Shown here piece by piece: positions 43,511 to 55,119 of a DNA stretch of 64,000 bases. A program made the translations under genes and the position numbers. The notes beneath the pieces are model-generated. The model had not been told where the DNA came from. It made no database searches and was given only the letters and a program-made list of their open reading frames with translations. Position 1 is the first letter of the stretch. Each line of letters begins with the position of its first letter. The stretch is from positions 8,184,001 to 8,248,000 of the forward strand of contig NW_025791658.1 in NCBI RefSeq assembly GCF_921293095.1, in the 5' to 3' direction. Source of the stretch: Ischnura elegans. Lineage: Eukaryota > Arthropoda > Insecta > Odonata > Coenagrionidae.

Positions 43511-44160
43511 TCAGCGCAGCACACTTGTTTGGATCGTTTTAATAAATGCCGAAATTTCATACGCTTTACGATACATTTTCAATAAGAGTTCGAGCTTGAG
43601 AAATGTAGGAAAGCCATTCCAAGGAAGGATTAAGTTTTAGCAGTTACCGAGTTTGCCAATTTGTTGTGTCTGCTGTGTGTTTTTCGAATGTGTGAACAAC
43701 ACTTTCGCCCGGAATATATCACATAATTGATCATTTAGGCGTCTAATAATTTTAATTTGTGATTAGTAGTGAAAATATTGTTTTTTTGTTACGGTGTGTA
43801 TCCTCTAGCGCGGCTAATTTACGTCGATTGCAATAGTGTTTGCTACAAATCCTCCACTTTCACAGAAGTGTTTATGCGGTAAGAAAGCCTTTCTGTGGTT
43901 TGAAATCACATGTGGAACCATTTAAAATACATTCGTAGAGAAAAACTGAGTGCTGTAATTGTGAATTCGTGTGATATAATCCTGAGCTGATTCTAATTTC
44001 ATTGTTTATAGAAACGATTATTGAAGCTCGAATGTTTGCCTTTTGATATTGTTTGTTACTTCAAACAAATTTTACTGAATAGACTGGATCAGTGTAAATT
44101 TGTGTTATTTCCCTGAAGTAATGAATACTTTGCCGTGTTCTAGTGTAATATATGCTGTTT
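43511..44160. other. Unassigned DNA
   Basis: No coding motif or terminal repeat recognised. Confidence 0.4.
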
Positions 44161-44164
44161 CAAG

Positions 44165-44242
44165 ATGAATAATTCACTATATTTCTTCTTTTTTCGAGAA
44201 ATCATTATTTTTATTTCCACATTTCTTCCATTGGAATGCAAG
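44165..44242 (+). other. Candidate first exon encoding a signal peptide
   Basis: From an ATG at 44165 the frame reads MNNSLYFFFFREIIIFIST then FLPLECK, a short polar start and a hydrophobic core ending in a small-residue site, like a secretory signal. It runs straight into AAG|GTACGT, a strong splice donor at 44243. No following exon was identified, so chance cannot be excluded. Confidence 0.28.
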
Positions 44243-44543
44243 GTACGTACTCGGTAGTCTTATGATAAAAAATATTTTTAACTCGCTTTAATTTGTTGGT
44301 TAGTACCTATAGTGAAAGGAATAGCATTGCTTGAATCAAAATCCATGTGCACCGATATGGGCATCAAAGAGTGTGAGGGTGAGGGCGTTATGTTTTCAAT
44401 GGGCTATAATTTGATTTCGAAACCATATACGTAACGTAGTCAACCGTGAATACGTACGGACTCTTATAACGTGTGATATGAAAGCAATTTGTAACAATCG
44501 TAAAATGAAGGAAAAAATATAAATTCGTAATGTACTCGTATGT

Positions 44544-45180
44544 ATACATCTACATAATACCTCTAGGGTGTTTGGCAGGGGGTGATCAATCACCAGCATG
44601 AAGCATGCATTTGGACTCCCACATGCACACCACACCGTCCAAGAAACGTCCCGTATAATAACAAACTATTCTACTATATGCTGTTAGAAATAGAATGTAG
44701 AATAGAAATTCAGAAACATGCATTAAGTTTTACATAGGTTAGTAGGCTACACTACAAGTCATGCAATCTATTTACGAGTTCTATTGCTGCCGTTATAATC
44801 TCTTATTGATCGTGGAAAAAATGACATTCGGAATCTGTCTGTTCTACAATCTATCTCTCTCATTTTATTTATATGATCTGATCTTCCGTAGTATGTTGGC
44901 GTCCGTAAGATATGGTTAACTTCGTCAGAAAAGACACTGCTCTTGAATTTATCTAAAAGGTTTAGTCTATTTTTCAATCTACGGTCCGACAGAGATTCCC
45001 ATCCGAGTTTATGTAAGAGGTCAGTTACACTAACAAGACTATCGTAACGACCTTTCACATACCTGGCAGCTCTTCTTTGCACGCGTTCTAACTCTGTTTT
45101 TAAGCCTTTTACATGAGGGTCTCAAACACTGGCAGCGTATTCCAAATGTGATCTAACGAGGGAAAAGCAAAGTATAGGGA
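44544..45180 (-). pseudogene. CR1/Jockey-like LINE fragment, relative of family C
   Basis: The minus strand encodes MQRRAARYVKGRYDSLVSV, then LLHKLGWESLSDRRLKNRLN and CRTDRFRMSFFPRSIRDYN (44768-45082). This is the same C-terminal plan as family C but clearly diverged. Upstream (to 45180) the phrase SHLEYAA can be read only across frameshifts. The tail at 44544-44610 carries a shortened CCCCCTGCC-type end and a TACATCTACATAATACC block. Confidence 0.72.
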
Positions 45181-45337
45181 GTATACTCGAAATGTATAAT
45201 AGGAGTGTAAAACTATCAATGTTAATCAAATTTCCTTCAACGTACCTTTAACATTTTGAGTATTTACTCAATCATTTGTCAAACATGGACAGAAAATTTA
45301 AGCGGATCTATATAGCGCTTAAATGTGCGAATATTGA

Positions 45338-45891
45338 CCCATTATTCCCTAGACTGAATGTAGGGATTTTAACATCGGTCGTTTCGCACTTTCCGCTTTA
45401 TTTTGGCCAAATTGAGATGAATTTTTTTTATAATAAATATTTTCATCGTATCATATGATTTTCAAAATGCTGCGTATGCGCAACGCTGGGAAAACTCCGG
45501 TTAAAAAAATACAAAAAAAGTCATTTTCAAACATTAGCTTACATCTTTTATTTTTTATCTTGATTTGTACATGCGACATCTTCGCCGGGAGTTAATCAGT
45601 AATCCTTTGGAGGAAATGCCCTATTCTACCTTTTAACAGACATGCAGGGGTATGTCATTTTTCCTAGGATTTCTCGTATGTGCGCATCGATTTTTTTATG
45701 CCGAACGCCATCAGTCATAAAAATAAAATTATATGAAAGTGAAAAATGTTGGTGAAAATGACAAAATCAGAACTAGAGATACTTTTAAAAAAAGTCAGTA
45801 AATCGAATAAAAAAAATTATTCTGAAGTGGACACTTTCTGATAGTTAGAATTCAATAATGTTGCGTTAACGCATCGCTGGGGATTAATGGG
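45338..45891. mobile_element. TTAA-type MITE, family T, copy 4
   Basis: Starts CCCATTATTCCC after TTGA (a decayed TTAA at 45334-45337) and ends GGGGATTAATGGG before TTAA (45892-45895). It is collinear with the copies at 13216 and 21609, including TCGTATGTGCGCATCG. The 14-bp palindrome has one change (TTGCGTTAACGCAT). Confidence 0.75.
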
Positions 45892-46124
45892 TTAATTAGT
45901 AGTGACAGAATTGCACATTAAATTAACACCATATAGAAGCGCTTAAATTTTCTGGCCAGAAGTTGTGAGCGCAGAATCATTCAGACTCGAGATAGGATCC
46001 TATCTTTTCTCTAAAGGGTATTGCACAGCCTGTGGGTAACGAGGGTATCCTGGCGGATCTTAATGTAAACTCAACGGTGGGAAATCAACACAGTAAAAGT
46101 TGCGAGGTATTCGAGAATCCATGC

Positions 46125-46945
46125 CAGCGGCGGCTCGTGAGTCAAATGCTGGTAGGGGTCAAAATTTTTGAATATTTTGTGTATTTTATTGAGTTTTTAA
46201 GGCAATCTAGAGACCAATAATACACAATACAATCATTAACAATAAAACACTAACAATTGCTAATTCCATTTTCTCAAGTACGCCTAGGCCTATTTACATT
46301 AAAATGTTAGTCAAATGCTGGGAGGGGCACACTCCACCGGGAGTCATCATTTTCGAATATTTTGTGTACTTTAGTGAGTTTTTAAGGCAGTATAGAGACC
46401 ATTACGACTCGCTAATACACGAAGTAATCACTAAGACTAAAACGCTAAAAATCACTATCTCCATTGACTCAACTACAACTAGGACTATTTACATCAAAAT
46501 AATTTACACATAACAAGTCAACTGGTCACCATCACAAGGTATTCTGCGACACTGCAACACACCAAGATTATAAGGCCGCCGGGCGGCGCGGCGATGTCAT
46601 CTCACTAGATAGGTCGCTCTGCGCATGCTCGGGCGGCGTCCCAACACTTCCATAAGGCACAATCTTAGACGCGTTATAGCACCAGCAGCCCCCACCACCG
46701 CCACTCTTCATATATAACTGCATGGGGATGGATTGGGACGTTTTGGCCAGCGCCACGCAGCTACAAATACGAATTTCTCGGGCTAATGTTGCGTTTTTTC
46801 CCTACATTTTCGATGTATCCGATTGAAAAAACAACTTGGTTAGTTAGATGTATGGTTACAATTGGATGAGTATTGATTTCTTTTTCTTTTTTAAAACTAT
46901 GGGAGTGGCGGGAGTCCGAGAGTTCTTATGGGCAAGCCGCCACTG
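46125..46945. mobile_element. hAT-like element with an internal direct repeat
   Basis: The left end CAGCGGCGGCTCGTGAG and the right end (reverse complement CAGTGGCGGCTTGCCCATAA) are inverted repeats of the CAGTGGCGGCT type seen in hAT-like MITEs. Inside, a block of about 80 bp (GTCAAATGCTGG, ATATTTTGTGTA, GAGTTTTTAAGGCA) is repeated directly at 46139 and 46312. A GC-rich patch (46575-46590) reads GCCGCCGGGCGGCGCGGC. No transposase. The target duplication is unclear; ATGC lies on both sides. Confidence 0.55.
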
Positions 46946-46949
46946 ATGC

Positions 46950-47510
46950 ACACAAGCAATACGCCAACTATACGCCGAATTCGGAAACAGAGCTCCGAGT
47001 ATACCAACCAATTACGTAAAGGGAATCACGTTGAAAAATCATTGGTATTGTTGGGTTTTTTCTATTTACGTGCAATACCTTTAAATTTGCCATTAAAGGG
47101 AACAATTCAATATTTACAGTGACAGTGATTTGTGAGTTTATGGCGTTTAAGGAAATTAACGTGTAAGATTTTTCTACCCTACCAAGAATAGTGTTTTTTA
47201 TTGTTTTGACGAATTTATGGTCGTAAGGTAAACTTTAAGCAATAGCCGTGAGCTAGTAGAAGATATTTCAGCTATAATTTATTTTTTCCTGAATACTTAC
47301 TGCTATTTGTCGTAGCCCTGAAGTATCAAAATATCTCCTCAAATCCATTACAAATCTTCCATGATATTTTCCATTAAAATTTTGGCAGTGGTTCGAATAT
47401 TCATTCTATTACAACAATTTGTCATTAAAAAAACTATCCTCGATGCTTCGGCCATATTGGCAAATTACGTCACTGCCTTTAGCGAGTGCTTCCATCTGTG
47501 ATTTGAGTCT
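46950..47510. other. Unassigned DNA
   Basis: No coding motif or terminal repeat recognised. Confidence 0.4.
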
Positions 47511-47514
47511 CGAA

Positions 47515-47615
47515 TTATTGGGGAGTCCCCCAAACCCCCTAAAACCTTCCCATCCGCTAAACATGAGCTCCTATCCACCCCTCAGATTAACGCCCACCGT
47601 CAAGGGCCAATCATC
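47515..47615 (-). repeat. GC-rich interspersed repeat, inverted partner of 26665-26757
   Basis: The reverse complement contains TTGACGGTGGGCGT, CATGTTTAGCGGATGG and GGGGGACTCCCC in the same order as the copy at 26665. Class unknown. Confidence 0.55.
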
Positions 47616-47804
47616 ATAATTATCATAATTGTCTTCCATAATAATCCTAGCCCTTAGTGTGCCAGGAGCGCCATCGCGCTCCTCATGCCATGTCACCCTT
47701 AGATGCTGATTATAAACTAATCATGCAATTGCCAATATTCATTTTATCTTAACGTTAACTATTTTCTTCAAATTATAAAAGTCAACTCATATTACCATAA
47801 TTAA

Positions 47805-48020
47805 ATACACCAAAGGATGAAGTTTGCCATGAAAAAGTTTTAAACTTAGCCGGGATTCGAACCCGGATTTTCCGATTGCTGGTCAGCCGTGCTAACCAGT
47901 AACACCAGTAACCAGGACATTTTCTCAGAGCGAATTTCGGGATGGGTTTTACCGAACAAGATGTTGACGTCACAAGTCCACACTGTGGCACATGTGGCGA
48001 GGGTCGTGTACCTAAGCCAC
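47805..48020 (-). mobile_element. tRNA-derived SINE, copy 2
   Basis: The minus strand reads a GGTACACGACCCTCGCC-type head, GACGTCAACATCTTGTTCGG, CCCATCCCGAAATTCGCTC, then a tRNA-like unit with an A-box-like TTACTGGTTAGCACGG and a B box GGGTTCGAATCCCGGC, and a 3' body ending GGCAAACTTCATCCTTTGGT. It is the better-ordered reference for the rearranged copy near 25.6 kb and for the hairpin array. Not a tRNA gene, since the acceptor stem is not intact. Confidence 0.72.
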
Positions 48021-48233
48021 CGTCGGCTTCATCAAATAACATAATAAAAAGTTGTAACCACATATAATAAATATTTCCTAAATTTTGTGAACATATACCT
48101 TTACTTGTTTTTGAGACCTAATTTTTTCCCTAACCTACTGCAAAATCGGCAAAAATGCCTCGGCACTTTTGGCTTAGTACCTAGAAAATCGGTTTGCACT
48201 TAAAGGGCCAGTGTTAAAACACTTCAACAAATA

Positions 48234-48895
48234 ATTGCTGCTTGCGAAAGAAGTTCTAATAGTTACAAAGAATTCATGTGAGAAAACAAACTTTGAATTT
48301 TATTGACATAATTTTTTTAAATTTCACAAAGTATCGCCGGAAACCACCGGTGCTATGTCGGTGGTTCATCCATTGCTTCCACTTACGACGCGCGGTACTT
48401 CATACCAATCATACATTGATATTAATCTGCTCAGCTCTCTTACTTAGCTCTTCAGGTTATGATTCGCTTCGGGTTCCAAATTGCCAAGGCACTCATTCCC
48501 TGCAAAAGCCTCCTGTGTTGAGGCCGTAAATCCCGTTACGGGACCACGTTCTTTTGTCCCTTCGATCGAAGATCTTCTGTTTGTCCGGTTCCGGCGCAGG
48601 GTCTTCTGTGTTTGTCCCACGGCCGGACAGGGAATTCCGCTATCCGGCGCAGCTCCGGAAACTTTGATTCCGCGACCTCCTGGAATTATGTCTGTGTCTG
48701 GGAACGAAGAGTCTTCTCCAGTGGAAGTAATGCGTGGATTGCTACTTGCGAAAGGTGTTATGAGAGTTACGAAGAAGCTCTGTGGGAAAATAAAGTTTCT
48801 ATTTTATTCATCAAACCCTTCATTTAATAGTACAAAGTATCACCGTAAACCACCGGTGCTATGTCGGTGGTTCATCCATTGATTCCACTTTTGTG
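48234..48895 (+). repeat. Direct-repeat pair, about 155 bp, 505 bp apart
   Basis: The block from ATTGCTGCTTGCGAAAG to GTCGGTGGTTCATCCATTG at 48234-48385 recurs at 48738-48892. The last 60 bases are over 90 percent alike and the first part less so. The 350 bp between is unique and GC-richer. It may be a tandem duplication or a miniature terminal-repeat (TRIM-like) element; TG/CA ends and a primer-binding site were not demonstrated. Confidence 0.5.
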
Positions 48896-51595
48896 GGTTT
48901 TGCTGATGTCTTCCCCAACTTTGACTGAACTCCATGGTGATTCCAACAAATTCCAATCATGGGCAGCCAATGATAAGCCCATGATTCCACATCTGCGATC
49001 GCCTTCCCTTTCATTGAGTCTGGCTCCCTGTGAACACGAAAATATTAATTAGAAATAAATTCGAAAAAAAATAGAATATAAATCGAAACTTGGAGACTTT
49101 ACGTGGTGGAATTACTCCATATTCTCTTCAGACCCAACTTGCGCACGAGTGCATCTACATGTTTTCATATTATAGTCCTTCAAGACTGAATTATTGTCGT
49201 GTAAATCTGTCACTGTGCTTCTTTGTTTCTTATAGTACACGAACCTGCCGCTACATGTCCCACGTGTTTTGTTTTGGATTCGAAAAACAAGATGGATGAC
49301 AAAACGGCAACAAAGATGGGTGTGCGTAGTCAACAGTTTTCAATAATTGTTGAAAATGAAAAATAAACTTCTTATAAATATTATTTTAACTGAAAATTAA
49401 GAATGATACTAATGTTTTCTTTTTGAGAATTATTAATTTTCTTTATCGAAGTGCATTGTCTATGATTGTCAATGATAAAAAACGATTGTCTCGAAAACCC
49501 AAGGTGCACACATGTGAACCATGCCGTAAAATGTTTATTGATAAGTACTTATTTCAAGTTTCACTGTGATATTATCTGTTCCATCCCCTCGATTATGATA
49601 GGAGCCTGAAACATAAATAAAAAACCGCTCAGAGACTCATTATTTAGAGGAGGCTATTAGCAATGAAAATCACTTCGTTACGTCCACATTGTATACCTCT
49701 AAAAGAATCGATATCCCTACAACAACCAGACGACATTGTTAAAGTAAAGATGTGACAACCGCGAAATATCCATGTTAATGCAATTTACGTCGTTTTTATA
49801 TCTGTCAAATACTCAAAGGACTTCCCAATCAATGTTTCAGCGATGGCCAACAGTGGACATTAAGTTCCATTTTATAGCATCTCTTCGATATCTTCACAAC
49901 ACCTACTGGGTAGATAATGGGTTTACATATTATGTTTTTTAGCAATCCCCAGACACACAAACAAAATAATTAAGCTCTTTAATTCCATACAGGATATACA
50001 CTACTCATGGGTACTGGAATAATAATTTTTTAATACCACGAGTATTACAACTACGATATCTATGTGACGTTCTTTTTACAACTCGTCTTGCATGTTACAA
50101 ATAGGACATCAAGGCAACGTTGTCGAAATATCCATCCTATAACAAAAAGAGCATTGTGTTTATTAACCTTATTTAGATATCTGGTAAATAAGAAGATGTA
50201 TAGCATAACACTATTACTCAAAAATTATTCATGCAATAGCCCCGATAATGTCATTTGTGTGTATAATATGTTTCATGAAAAACCGTAACTATTTATTTCT
50301 CCCGTTTATTATTGACCAATCAGTTAAATTAACAATTTATAGAGTCATTCTGACATAGTGGCAATAATTGTGTGGCCCAAAAAAAGTTCCAAAACCTCAT
50401 ATACAACTTCAACAAAATCCGGCTCTAAGCAACCAAGTAACCTTCGTAAACATGGCAATAATGGGTGACGTTCGTGACACATTGCAGCGCAGACGAAAAA
50501 ATCTGTCAATCTTCATTTCGATAATTGTTTATATACATGAAATTCAAATATTACAACAACATTAATTAAAAATAGTGTCATTAATGCCATAGATGTCATT
50601 TAAGTGCGTATTTCCTGAAAAAACGTAGCATTGACACTTCCTTCTAATTTCTTGTATTTTTAGATACCCATGTTCACATTAGTTCTTACTCAGTAGGTTT
50701 TCGCAAGTTTTCCAAAGATTCTTACGCCCCCTTTTTGTGGTCGTTTTCCTACAGTGGGTCTCTTCCAATAAGGTCGGAAGTCGATATCCCTAGGTTATTC
50801 CCACGTCTACTCACATCTTATTACACTTGGTATAGTTGGTATTTTGATAACCTATAATTTTCCTTGTTCATTGAAAAGCGTTCTCTTTTGCCATATTTGA
50901 CCGCATTTTATTCCAAAATCAACTTGACAAAGTATTAAAATGCAAAAATTTGGACGCAAGTAGTTCTAGTGTAAAGTGCACGGTTCTCACCAAGGTGACT
51001 GTTTATTTGCGATGAGAAATTTTCTCGTGATATGGCAGGTTGACATTATCAATGCAGACTTTCGCGATATGGTGAATGTATTTGGATGAAGGTTGAGTAT
51101 TTTGACTCTATTTTAAATATGTTCTTGGATGATTATGTTAGTAGATATGACAATTTGAGCTATAAAAACATGTTCCATATACCTGTTATATTTATTTCTA
51201 TTGCCAATTCTTGGGACTTTCCTGCTATTTTCTTTTCGATGCATTTCGACCCCAGCAACACATTTTTAATGTTGTCAAGTGAATCTTTACTTACAGAATC
51301 TGTGAAATCGTTGGTATTTTTTTTTTGACGAGATAAAGGGTTTGTCTGCAAATTTAAAGTTTTGTTTACCATTGATAGGAATAAATGTTGTCAACGTCTT
51401 TTATTTGTGTTCAGCTAATATATTGCTTTTATTATGTGTGTTTTTCACGCTGTATGTACATTACATACAAATGTTTTTTAATCAGTTCGTGATATACTTC
51501 CTGCGGATATCGTGGAAGAGTTTGTGGCAGTTGGATAAAATTTAAGAGTTTTAATTTTGCAAAGCTAAACTTTTTCAACAAATGAGCATCCTGTG
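48896..51595. other. Long unassigned AT-rich stretch
   Basis: Both strands were read. Open frames are short and show no family motif, and no terminal repeats or RNA structures were found. If the LRR gene continues downstream on the minus strand, this is probably intron. Confidence 0.4.
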
Positions 51596-51599
51596 TTCT

Positions 51600-52530
51600 C
51601 TTAAAGGCATTTTGTGGTGGATTTAATGGATCCTTCCACTATAACTGCTCTAAAATATCTAAGAGCACATGGAGGGTCAAATCAGTAAAAATGAAGCATG
51701 GTTGGAGATGTGGTGACTGCAGATGTTCAATTGTTTACAATGATGACGATTCACAGGAATCATCCTTTCCTACGGTGAAAATTTATAATAATGTATCTGA
51801 AATTGATGTTACCATTGCAGGACTGGAATCAGGAAGCTTTTCTGGTAGCCACAATGTATATGTTAGTCGTCGATTAGAAATTGAGGATTATGTTAAGGTA
51901 AAGTTATTGATGGGATTAAAATTAAGGACTTAAAATGTAACAGGTTTAGCGATTTTCATTATACCGGTTTAAAAAATATATTAACACTAGTTAAGAAAAT
52001 GCTATTTTCGCTTTTGCGTTGAAAACAGCTATTGCTGGTCCGATTGACAGAAGTGGAAATCATCTTCAAACACGGAAATGTACACCCATGTCTATTTTAA
52101 GTTGTGTAAGTAAACTATTAGAAAAATATGTGGCATGTTTACTGATAAAATTTTTGGGCAAAAATAAGTTATATATGAACATCAATTTGGTTTTCAAAAG
52201 AAGAAAATTGCAAAGGATGCCTCAGAATATTTTTCATTGATTATTCGAATAAAACTTGATAGAGAAAAGAATGTTATAATAACTTACATTGATTATAAAA
52301 AGGCGTTCAATATGGTAGATAACACTGTGTTGCATAAAAATTTAAACCATATTGGATTGAGAGGATTATTGATGGATTGGTTTAAGCAGTAATTATTTGA
52401 TAGAAATATAGTAGTAAAAGATCACAATTTTGTTAGTGACGTTATAAGCATAAAAATGGGAGTGACCCAAGGATTCATTCTGGGGCCAATTTTGTATTTG
52501 TTTAGTTTTAATTTAAAATTAGTAATAGGA
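51600..52530 (+). pseudogene. Degenerate LINE with ORF1 finger and RT remnants
   Basis: 51625-51760 reads FHYNCSKIS and then HGWRCGDCRC, the second half of a PHD-like finger as in LINE ORF1. From 52080 the RT reads PISILSCVSKLLEKYVACLL, then in another frame YIDYKKAFNMVDNTVLHKNL and MDWFKQ, then GVTQGFILGPILYLF. Several frameshifts and stops break it. The gap between the finger and the RT is too short for an endonuclease, so an internal deletion is likely. It ends just before the minus-strand LRR exon at 52552. Confidence 0.62.
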
Positions 52531-52551
52531 AGTTTTAGTGTTGATGCTTAC

Positions 52552-52763
52552 GAGCAGTGGAGGTCCTCTATGTCAATGACCGCTGGCACTACAAGCCTGT
52601 GTCCATTGAGCCTCTCCAACGCAGACGTTGGCCTCATTTCCAAGGAGGCGTACCGCGGGAGCTTGAAGACCTCGCAGTCGCAAACGAAGGGGTTGTGTCC
52701 CAGAAGTAATTTGACACGGGAAAACTTGCTGTCAATGTCACAGCCTGGGATCACTACTTCGAT
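52552..52763 (-). CDS. Toll-like LRR receptor, exon with LRR C-terminal cap
   Basis: Minus-strand exon of 212 bp. The acceptor is TTTTCTCTTTCTCAG (long pyrimidine tract) just above 52763 and the donor is TC|GTAAGC at 52551. It starts in phase 0 and ends in phase 2. The product runs IEVVIPGCDIDSKFSR, LLLGHNPFVCDCE, LPRYASLEM and ends IEDLHC. NPFVCDCE with a later ELxC-like cysteine is the LRRCT cap that closes an LRR block in Toll receptors, extracellular sensors of Spatzle or microbial cues. The preceding exon (56824-57126) ends in the matching phase. No TIR or transmembrane exon was found in the window. Confidence 0.68.
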
Positions 52764-52769
52764 CTGAGA

Positions 52770-53540
52770 AAGAGAAAATGACACAATTTTTACCATAGTT
52801 TCTTCAGACCTGAAAATCTCTTTTCCGCAGAAAATTGGCGTTTGCCCAAATTATCAACTTAAATGCGACTGAAAAATATCAATCCCCTAAAAAATTGTAG
52901 TATTAGTCACAGTAACACCTTTTATAACCCATACGTAATAATGAAGCATGAATCACTAGGAAAGGGTTTTACGAAAAAGGAAGAATTTTGCCTGCGTGCA
53001 TTTTCTTCTTTCTTTTTTCTTTTTTCCATGATCGATAAGAACTTAAAAATGGGTTAGATGATTGTAGTGTTAAAGGATAGTTCAAATTCCCGTATATGGG
53101 ATACCACCACATTGAATATGATTTGTATCTTTACGTGCGTAGAACAAACTTCGTGTGAATGCATATTACGGCACAAAGGTTTGCTTCGAGGGGATTAAAT
53201 GTTAAGTAAATAATTCTTGCATCTATGTCTTCCCTTTGACGCATCAAAATGTTCGGCTACTTAGCAGGATGTCCAACCATAGTGGTTGTTTGAAGTGACT
53301 CCACAAACGCTGATGAGATAACTACTCAAAGGACGCTTCCGATACAGTCAGATGTAGCACTACGAGGTTTGGAAGAACGTACTAACTCTGCGTATATTTC
53401 TCTCCATTCAAGTTAATTTTCTCATTTTAGCATGGATTTCATGAAAGAACGTAACTTTGTAAGCGCTTAGCCTAAATGCAAGGAAAGGAACTGTAAGATT
53501 TTAGCTCGGAGGTCAGGTTTAACACCTTTTTAAATCGCAG
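52770..53540. other. Probable intron, nothing recognised
   Basis: Lies between the two LRR exons on the minus strand. No coding motif recognised. Confidence 0.4.
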
Positions 53541-53545
53541 AGCAC

Positions 53546-55100
53546 AGGTACTGTGGTGGAAAAAAGCATCCGAACAAAGTTTGAGTCGCCACTATCGCAC
53601 GGCGGGAAAATGGGTTTCCTTTATAGTGGGTTGTTATTCTTTGGTCGGAGTGGGAAATTCAAACTAGGCCTTCTCCTCCTTTCTTCGTCGTCCAAATACG
53701 CGACCGACCACTGAGTCTCCCGCAACCCAGAGCATGACTCGCGATGAACTCCGTGGAATAGAGGCGCATTCGACGGCATCATTTGCGCTATTTGGAAATG
53801 TTTCTTTAAATTTGGCATGTCTCAACGAAACGACGCTACAAGCCATAGCACGCTTAATCTTGAGGTAAACAAGGCAGTCAACGAGCATATTCGATGGGCC
53901 ACGTACTTGAATGCATTTGATGCTGAAAAAGTTTTAGCTTTGCTAGAGGGATGTCGAGCTCATTGCCAATTCGCGTCTTTCTTTGGATGGAGAAGGATAT
54001 GCTGCTAGCCGTTGTCACCAAGTGAGAGAGGAAAAGTAGTCGACTTAATAGAGGCAGGCTTAACAACAGCGGAAATATCATAAGATGAATGAAAGTCAAT
54101 AAGAGTACTGTGTACCACTGGGTGAAACGCCACAGGGAGGGCATTAAATCATCGGAGAAGAGGAGGGAGACCTAGGTGTACGACGGAGGATGTTGATGAA
54201 GACATGTATAAAAGTGCGACTAATACTCCCATCAGCATTGGCAATAAAGAGACAGTTTAACCTAAATTGAAGCGTAAGAACTGCGAGGAACCGTGTCCAC
54301 GAAGCCGGTTAAAGAAATTGCCGGCCAGCAAGAAAACCAGATATGAGTGAAGCGAACAAGGCATGAAGATTGGAGTTTGCCCGTGCGTATGTGGATATGG
54401 ATCCTACATTTTGGGATCTCATCATCTTCAGTGACGAAAAGACATACATATAGAAGTGATGAAAGTGGGCATGTTCAGCTGTGGAGGACAAGAAATCCTA
54501 GGTAAATATAATTTAGTTATGGAGGTGACATGTACGATCGTTTATCTATCTAAGAACTAAACCTTTTTTCCGTTATATTTCAGATATCACCCAAAAAATA
54601 TGTTAAGAAGCAATAAATCGGGCCATATAATCCTTAGCTTTTGGGGTGCCATATCTGCCGCTGGGCATGGACCATTGATCAAAAACCAGCACGAATGACA
54701 TCAGGTGATTACGTGCACATTCTACGATCTTCCTTGCTTCCACACGTGAAGTGCCTGGGGGTGAAGAAATTGTGTTTTTGTAGGACAATTGTCCCATTCA
54801 CAAGGCGCACACGACGATGCTATTTTTTTAATCGCACCGGAACATCAATATCTTACCCTGGTCTTCTTATTCTCCGGACCTCAACCCTATAGAGAATATT
54901 TGGGGCCTGATGGTTAGGGAATGGGAGAATGCCAGCGAAAGGAGCCAAGAGACTCAGGAACTTCACGTTCGAGAAATGTGCGAATCTCTGAGTACACGCC
55001 CATTTTTAATTCAAAACTTAATGGGGTCAATGAGGTAAAGGCTTCAAAGAGTAATTGATTGCGATGGAGGTGACACTAAATATTGACCCAAGTGAAGTGT
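53546..55100 (+). pseudogene. Tc1/mariner transposase relic with an intron
   Basis: The left side begins CAGGTACTGTGGTGGAAAAA, like a Tc1-type inverted end, though no right partner was found. The decayed frame gives the HTH region (ERGKVVDLIEAGLTTAEIS, RRGGRPRCTTEDVDEDMYK), then IIFSDEKTYI, VQLWRTRNP, a GTAAAT..TTATATTTCAG interval of 82 bp (54502-54583), then YHPKNMLRSNKSGHIILSFW, GDYVHILRSSLLPHV, DNCPIHKAHTT and SYSPDLNPIENIWG, ending VIDCDGGDTKY. The catalytic triad D, D, E is recognisable in SDEKT, DNCPIH and PIEN, spread over several frames with stops. It sits inside the LRR gene's intron, opposite strand. Confidence 0.82.
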
Positions 55101-55119
55101 GAGTTCGTTGTTTTATGTT

